From Thermosediminibacter oceani DSM 16646 (GTDB lineage: Bacteria; Bacillota; Thermosediminibacteria; Thermosediminibacterales; Thermosediminibacteraceae), in the NCBI RefSeq assembly GCF_000144645.1, contig NC_014377.1, positions 1,488,001 to 1,552,000 of the forward strand: DNA of 64,000 nt, in the 5' to 3' direction. How positions within the stretch are numbered: position 1 is the first letter of the stretch; each line of letters starts with the position of its first letter. The translations under genes and the position numbers were made by a program. Under the pieces are notes generated by a model that saw nothing but the letters and a program-made list of their open reading frames with translations, searched no databases and had not been told where the DNA came from. Of this stretch, positions 60,348 through 64,000 are shown piece after piece.

Positions 60348-61070
60348 TTACAGGATCTTACCTAAAAAATCCCGCGTCCTTTGATTTTGGGGCCTTTCAA
60401 AAATTTCTTCGGGTCTACCCTCTTCGACTATCATCCCCTCATCCATAAACATAACCCTGTCGCCCACTTCCCTGGCAAACCCCATTTCGTGGGTGACCAC
60501 CACCATGGTCATGCCCTCAGCAGCCAGGTCTTTCATGACATCCAGTACTTCCTTTATCATCTCCGGGTCCAGGGCTGATGTGGGCTCATCGAATAGCATG
60601 ACCTTCGGGTTCATGGCCAGGGCCCTGGCTATCGCAACCCTTTGTTTTTGCCCGCCGGAGAGCGAGGAGGGATAGCATCCGGCCTTGTCGGCGAGGCCGA
60701 CCCGGTTTAACAGCTCCATAGCCCTTTCCTGCGCTTCTTTGGGATTCACTCCCCTTACCTTGACGGGGGCCAGGGTGATGTTTTCGATGACCGTTTTGTG
60801 GGGAAAGAGGTTAAATTGCTGGAATACCATCCCCACATCCTGCCTTATCTTATTTATATCGGTACTGGGGTCCATCAGAGATTTACCTTCGATTCTTATC
60901 TCACCGCTGCTCGGTTTTTCTAAAAGGTTCAGGCACCTCAAAAAGGTGCTCTTACCAGACCCGCTGGGGCCTATGATGACTACTACTTCGCCTTTATCTA
61001 TTTTGGTGCTGATGCCCTTTAATACCTCCTGCTTTCCGAAACTCTTGTGTAAATCCTTTACCTCAATCAC
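60348..61070 (-). CDS. glnQ: Polar amino acid ABC transporter, ATP-binding subunit
   Basis: A 240-residue ATPase of the PAAT family: [18 protein letters not shown] (Walker A), [15 protein letters not shown] (signature), [14 protein letters not shown] (Walker B) and [12 protein letters not shown] (H-loop). It overlaps the permease gene by 8 bases. With the permease and binding protein it forms a complete importer for a polar amino acid such as glutamine, or possibly cystine or arginine. Confidence 0.95.
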   Translation of the reverse strand: MIEVKDLHKSFGKQEVLKGISTKIDKGEVVVIIGPSGSGKSTFLRCLNLLEKPSSGEIRIEGKSLMDPSTDINKIRQDVGMVFQQFNLFPHKTVIENITLAPVKVRGVNPKEAQERAMELLNRVGLADKAGCYPSSLSGGQKQRVAIARALAMNPKVMLFDEPTSALDPEMIKEVLDVMKDLAAEGMTMVVVTHEMGFAREVGDRVMFMDEGMIVEEGRPEEIFERPQNQRTRDFLGKIL

Positions 61071-61725
61071 CGGCCGCCAGCCTCCTTTCCAGCACCCCTA
61101 ATATCCATGAAAAACCCAGCGTCATGATAAAGTAAAAGGCCGCGGCGGTCAAATAGGGCTCGAAGGGCTTGTAAGTATTGCCCGCCACTATCTGGGCCGC
61201 TCTCGTAAGTTCAGAAAAACCTATGGTCGTAGCCAGCGATGAATTTTTCAGCAATGTTATGAACTCGTTTCCAAGGGGCGGTATCATTTTCTTAAAAGCC
61301 TGCGGCAGGATAATATACCTCATGGCCTGGGCGTGGGACATGCCAAGGGATCTGGCCGCTTCCATCTGGCCCCGGTCTACGGCCAGGATGCCCCCCCTGA
61401 CTATTTCGGCCACGTAACCGCCGCTGTTTATCCCCAATGCCAGTACCGCCGCCGTAAACTCGGGTATGGTAAAACCCAAAATCTGGGGAAGCCCGAAGTA
61501 GAATATGAGCAGCTGGACGAGAAGGGGAGTTCCCCGGATAACCTCCACATAAGCGCTGCAGATAAATTTTAGTATAAATACCCGGGACATTTTCCCCATT
61601 CCCACGAAAGTGCCTATAAATATTCCTATGAGTACGGCGAGTAACGTAATTTCAATAGCTGTCAGGGCTCCCTTGAAAAATAGGTTAATGTAAGGTAGAA
61701 CTATCGAAAAATCGAGATTGGTCAA
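61063..61725 (-). CDS. glnP: Polar amino acid ABC transporter, permease
   Basis: A 220-residue HisM/GlnP-type permease with five helices. The coupling-helix region is [20 protein letters not shown] (about residues 141-160), and [18 protein letters not shown] is typical of the family. It lies between the binding protein (32-base gap) and the ATPase. One permease suggests a homodimer in the membrane. Confidence 0.95.
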   Translation of the reverse strand: MTNLDFSIVLPYINLFFKGALTAIEITLLAVLIGIFIGTFVGMGKMSRVFILKFICSAYVEVIRGTPLLVQLLIFYFGLPQILGFTIPEFTAAVLALGINSGGYVAEIVRGGILAVDRGQMEAARSLGMSHAQAMRYIILPQAFKKMIPPLGNEFITLLKNSSLATTIGFSELTRAAQIVAGNTYKPFEPYLTAAAFYFIMTLGFSWILGVLERRLAAGD

Positions 61726-61757
61726 TTCCCTTCCCCTTTCGGAAAAAAAACTTTAAA

Positions 61758-62594
61758 TTAACTGGCAGGTTTATAGTCTACGAACCACTCTTTAACAAGC
61801 CGGTCGTATTCACCGCTGTCCTTCAGGTCTTTAATTACCTTGTTTACGACATCAAGGAGTTTTTGGTCTTCCTTGCGGATAACCACAGCTTTTGCCGCAT
61901 CGTCCAGAGGTTCTCCCGCCAATTCAAGCTTATCCGGGTTGTTTGTGACAAAAGCCTGGGCCACGGGAAGGTCGACTATTACCGCTTCAACCCTCTTGTT
62001 CATCAGGTCCAGCACGGCGGCGCCAACCTTGTCGAACTGCTTCAGTTTTGCACCCTCTATCTTCTTTGCTATTTCCTCACCTGTAGTGCCCAGCTGCACT
62101 CCTATGGTTTTCCCATTGAGGTCTTCTTTGCTCTTGACGCCGCTGCCTTTATACGTGATGATCTGTTGACCCCCATCTATGTAGGGATCCGAGAAGTTTA
62201 CGCTCTTTAATCGCTCTTCGGTTATGGTGAAACCGGCTATGCCCAGGTCAACGGTTTTGCTTAAAACAGCCGGAATTATACTTTCGAAAGCCATATCTTT
62301 TATCTCCAGGTCGACGCCCAGTTCCTTCGCTATGGCCTTAGCGATGTCAATGTCGAAGCCTACGATTTCGTCTTTACCTCCGGTAACCTGGTGGAACTCA
62401 AAGGGCGGATAATCGGCACTGGTACCGATGACAAGCTTCCCTGCCTTTTTGATCTTATCTACCGTATCCTGCTGCTCAACCTGACTGCTACCCGCATCCT
62501 GCGAAGCCTTCTGGCCGCACCCGGTTACACCAAGAACCGCGGCCGTTATGAAAACCAGAATGAACAGTGTCAAAAAAAACTTCTTCGTTGCCAT
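61758..62594 (-). CDS. glnH: Polar amino acid ABC transporter, substrate-binding lipoprotein
   Basis: A 278-residue SBP_bac_3 protein with a lipoprotein signal (residues 1-26, lipobox VTGCG). LVIGTSADYPPFEF, VGFDIDIAKAIAKEL and KTVDLGIAGFTITEER are typical. It binds an amino acid outside the membrane. First gene of the three-gene operon. Exact ligand unknown. Confidence 0.93.
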   Translation of the reverse strand: MATKKFFLTLFILVFITAAVLGVTGCGQKASQDAGSSQVEQQDTVDKIKKAGKLVIGTSADYPPFEFHQVTGGKDEIVGFDIDIAKAIAKELGVDLEIKDMAFESIIPAVLSKTVDLGIAGFTITEERLKSVNFSDPYIDGGQQIITYKGSGVKSKEDLNGKTIGVQLGTTGEEIAKKIEGAKLKQFDKVGAAVLDLMNKRVEAVIVDLPVAQAFVTNNPDKLELAGEPLDDAAKAVVIRKEDQKLLDVVNKVIKDLKDSGEYDRLVKEWFVDYKPAS

Positions 62595-62633
62595 CTTTGA
62601 CCCCCCAACTTCTCATCAGTTAAACTAGGTATA

Positions 62634-62662
62634 ATTATACATTAATGCGTATAATTTTTCAA
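62634..62662 (-). promoter_or_regulatory. Promoter of the amino acid ABC transporter operon
   Basis: Minus strand -35 TTGAAA (62662-62657), 17-base spacer, -10 TATAAT (62639-62634), 40 bases before the ATG. Confidence 0.75.
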
Positions 62663-62694
62663 TACATTATTTATTAACTTTTATTGAATATGAC

Positions 62695-62725
62695 AAAAAA
62701 ATAAAAGGCCCGGTTTTTCCGGACC
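62695..62725 (-). terminator. Terminator of the zinc-ribbon gene
   Basis: GGCCCGG (62707-62713) and CCGGACC (62719-62725) pair with one G-U, and TTTTATTTTTT follows on the minus strand. Confidence 0.75.
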
Positions 62726-62741
62726 CCTGCTTTCCCTTTAA

Positions 62742-63047
62742 TTATATTTCATTTTCTACCCGGTGTTTCTGGAAGCACTCGCTGCAGTATACGGGCCTGT
62801 CGTTTCTCGGCTTAAAGGGAACCTTTGTTTCTGCACCGCAGTCCGCACACACAGCATCGTATAGAGTCCTCTGGCCCTTCTTCGCGCCGAAGTCCCTCCT
62901 GCTGGCTTTTCTTGCGTCGCGGCACGGCTTGCAGCGGCTGGGCTCGTTTTCAAAGCCCTTTTCTGCGTAGAATTCCTGTTCGCCTGCTGTAAAGACGAAC
63001 TCCTTCCCGCAGTCTTTACATACTAATACCTTGTCCTGGAATGCCAT
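62742..63047 (-). CDS. Small protein with two zinc ribbons
   Basis: A 101-residue protein with two CxxC pairs in an N-terminal zf-trcl-like unit (VCKDCGKEFVF and SRCKPCRDARKASRRDF) and two in a C-terminal CxxC unit (VCADCGAETKVPF and VYCSECFQKHR). Such proteins are common in Clostridia; no function is established. The ATG at 63047 follows GAGGGG by 8 T/A bases. The leader holds a riboswitch-like structure that can hide this start codon, so translation is probably regulated. Confidence 0.85.
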   Translation of the reverse strand: MAFQDKVLVCKDCGKEFVFTAGEQEFYAEKGFENEPSRCKPCRDARKASRRDFGAKKGQRTLYDAVCADCGAETKVPFKPRNDRPVYCSECFQKHRVENEI

Positions 63048-63203
63048 TAAAAAAACCCCTCACTTTGAATTAAGATTATTTTCTGGCATTCCTTAGCTGA
63101 CCTGGTCATACCCTCTTTCGCCGCACTTGCAGGTGAGACCACCCGAGGGAGTCGCTTTGCCCGCGGCCGGCATCGACTTTCAACCACAGACCTAAGTAAT
63201 GCC
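63038..63203 (-). ncRNA. Candidate riboswitch or structured leader RNA of the zinc-ribbon gene
   Basis: On the minus strand, GGCATT-A-CTTAG (63203-63192) pairs with CTAAG-G-AATGCC (63096-63085) as a closing helix, extended inward by CTG/CAG and TGGT/ACCA. Inside are AGTCG/CGACT with TGCC/GGCA, CCCTC/GAGGG and a possible loop-loop contact GCCGC/GCGGC. The 3' arm GGAATGCCA (63092-63084) is also fully complementary to TGGCATTCC (63046-63038), which covers the start codon of the gene. The closing helix and this 9-base helix cannot form together. I do not recognise the class. Confidence 0.65.
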
Positions 63204-63260
63204 TATTGTTAATTATATACCTGGAAAATAAAAAAAGCAAGAAAAATTTAGGATTATTTT

Positions 63261-64000
63261 TTAGGTTATAGAGGAGACCCATTGCTTGCAACCGTTATTG
63301 GCAATGTCCGTTATGAATCGCACGAAGCTTTCTTTGCTAAATCTATAACTTTTATTTAAATTCAATTCTACCATATTATCCCATCGTTCGATTTCCTTTA
63401 CAGCATTTTTACAATCCATTTTCCTAAAAGGATACAAGTAAAAATATTCTTTTTCTTCTTTAGTGAAAATTATAAGTATTTTACAGTGTTCTTTAAAAAC
63501 ATCCTCCAATAATTCATTAAAAGACAGGCATTGGCCGTATCCAATATATCCATAAACATTATCACCCGACTCTTTAGAGAATGTTTTTTCCTCTATGAAA
63601 ATAGAGTTTGGAAGTAGAAAATCTATATCTGTCATGGAAAAACCAGCACCTAAATTTTCCCTAAAAAATTTACTAAACGGAGACGATTCTTCGCTACCTT
63701 TTGCCGATGAACATACATACGGGCATACTGTTTTCGTCAAAATAAATCTTTTAAAATCCAAAAAGCTTAGTTCTCTTTCTTCACCATAAAAGTTTTTTAA
63801 GTAAATCTTTTTCTGTTTTTCATCCAAAAATAAAATATACGACCTATGCAAAAAAATATCGTTAATACTGTTTTTAATATATGTAAAATCTTTTTCATTA
63901 AATTCCGCTTTACTTAGTGCCTCTAAAAATATTAAATATCTTGTGTTTACTTTACTATTGTATTTTTTTCTACACGTTATAAAATAAATGTTTTTCTCAA
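63261..64000 (-). CDS. Uncharacterised protein, possible PD-(D/E)XK nuclease (start beyond window)
   Basis: The frame is open to the right edge, so the true start is not seen; the readable part is about 246 residues, beginning EKNIYFITCRKKYNSKVNTR. A stretch TDIDFLLPNSIFIEEKTF followed by GYIGYGQCLSFNELLEDVF has the D...ExK...Q pattern of restriction-like nucleases. The rest is lysine-rich and A/T-rich, unlike the neighbours, which suggests acquired DNA. I recognise no specific family. It lies about 60 bases upstream of the structured leader. Confidence 0.6.
   Translation of the reverse strand, partial: EKNIYFITCRKKYNSKVNTRYLIFLEALSKAEFNEKDFTYIKNSINDIFLHRSYILFLDEKQKKIYLKNFYGEERELSFLDFKRFILTKTVCPYVCSSAKGSEESSPFSKFFRENLGAGFSMTDIDFLLPNSIFIEEKTFSKESGDNVYGYIGYGQCLSFNELLEDVFKEHCKILIIFTKEEKEYFYLYPFRKMDCKNAVKEIERWDNMVELNLNKSYRFSKESFVRFITDIANNGCKQWVSSIT

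Noticed and set aside
63106-63291. 61-codon open frame through the leader of the zinc-ribbon gene
   Set aside because: It coincides with the structured RNA, whose complementary arms explain the sequence better than coding does.
1-64000. tRNA, rRNA or CRISPR arrays
   Set aside because: None was recognised by eye on either strand; a tRNAscan or CRISPR-finder run would be needed to be certain.

Overview
The window looks like the chromosome of a spore-forming or spore-lineage, strictly anaerobic, amino-acid-fermenting Clostridia member. The gene families and the gapped A/T-rich promoters with strong AGGAGG ribosome sites fit a thermophile of the Thermoanaerobacterales / Thermosediminibacter type; this is inference from content, since there is no rRNA or tRNA gene here to place it. 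No CRISPR array is present. Coding is mostly on the minus strand.

Layout. 1-2.4 kb: a TetR-controlled ABC exporter operon whose ATPase and permease both carry frameshifts, with a clean TetR operator. 2.5-8.5 kb: a polyprenyl diphosphate synthase tail-to-tail with a DUF2600 (YtpB-type) terpene synthase, a membrane-anchored alkaline-phosphatase-fold protein coupled to a GT4 glycosyltransferase, and a methyltransferase remnant. 8.5-16.5 kb: regulated CBS-type pyrophosphatase, a two-gene sodium-pump decarboxylase membrane unit (including a 48-residue gamma subunit), a C-terminal processing protease, a UbiB/ABC1 kinase, and a TDT transporter with a C_GCAxxG redox protein.

16.6-22.5 kb is the most interesting part: an operon HPP membrane protein - MtrH/CmuB-like - CmuC-like - CmuA-like fusion - FmdB, divergent from a HTH-MEDS (DcmR-type) regulator. 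Gene content and order match the chloromethane-utilisation (cmu) clusters known from aerobic methylotrophs, but in an anaerobe. The likely flow is methyl donor -> CmuA corrinoid -> CmuB -> methyl-tetrahydrofolate -> one-carbon metabolism; the true substrate is not shown by sequence.

22.5-33 kb: two almost identical 1595-bp IS1182-family elements, each inserted in a palindromic transcription terminator and flanked by a direct repeat that is the whole hairpin, and each carrying inward-facing terminators at both ends. Between them lie a partner-switching signalling operon (PAS/HATPase, STAS, SpoIIE-type phosphatase, STAS, FapA), a HD-GYP protein and a LuxR-type regulator with degenerate receivers. 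33-42.4 kb: a frameshifted oligopeptide-binding lipoprotein, an Fe-alcohol dehydrogenase/flavin oxidoreductase operon with a divergent LysR gene, a UbiA prenyltransferase and a CotA-like multicopper oxidase. 42.4-46.1 kb: rlmD, trmL, a PHP phosphatase, then an ABC ATPase truncated next to an IS256-type remnant.

46.2-59.6 kb is an amino-acid catabolic island: methionine gamma-lyase and an NhaC-type transporter behind a perfect sigma-54 promoter; a MetP/MetS-type sodium symporter pair; and leucine dehydrogenase - butyrate kinase - phosphate butyryltransferase - IorA - IorB behind a second sigma-54 promoter with three repeated activator sites. Each sigma-54 unit has its own adjacent AAA+ activator. 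Together the second operon can deaminate an amino acid, oxidise the 2-oxo acid to an acyl-CoA with ferredoxin, and recover ATP through acyl phosphate. 59.6-64 kb: a membrane protein, a polar amino acid ABC transporter, and a small zinc-ribbon gene whose leader forms a riboswitch-like structure with a mutually exclusive start-codon hairpin. A possible PD-(D/E)XK nuclease gene runs off the right edge.
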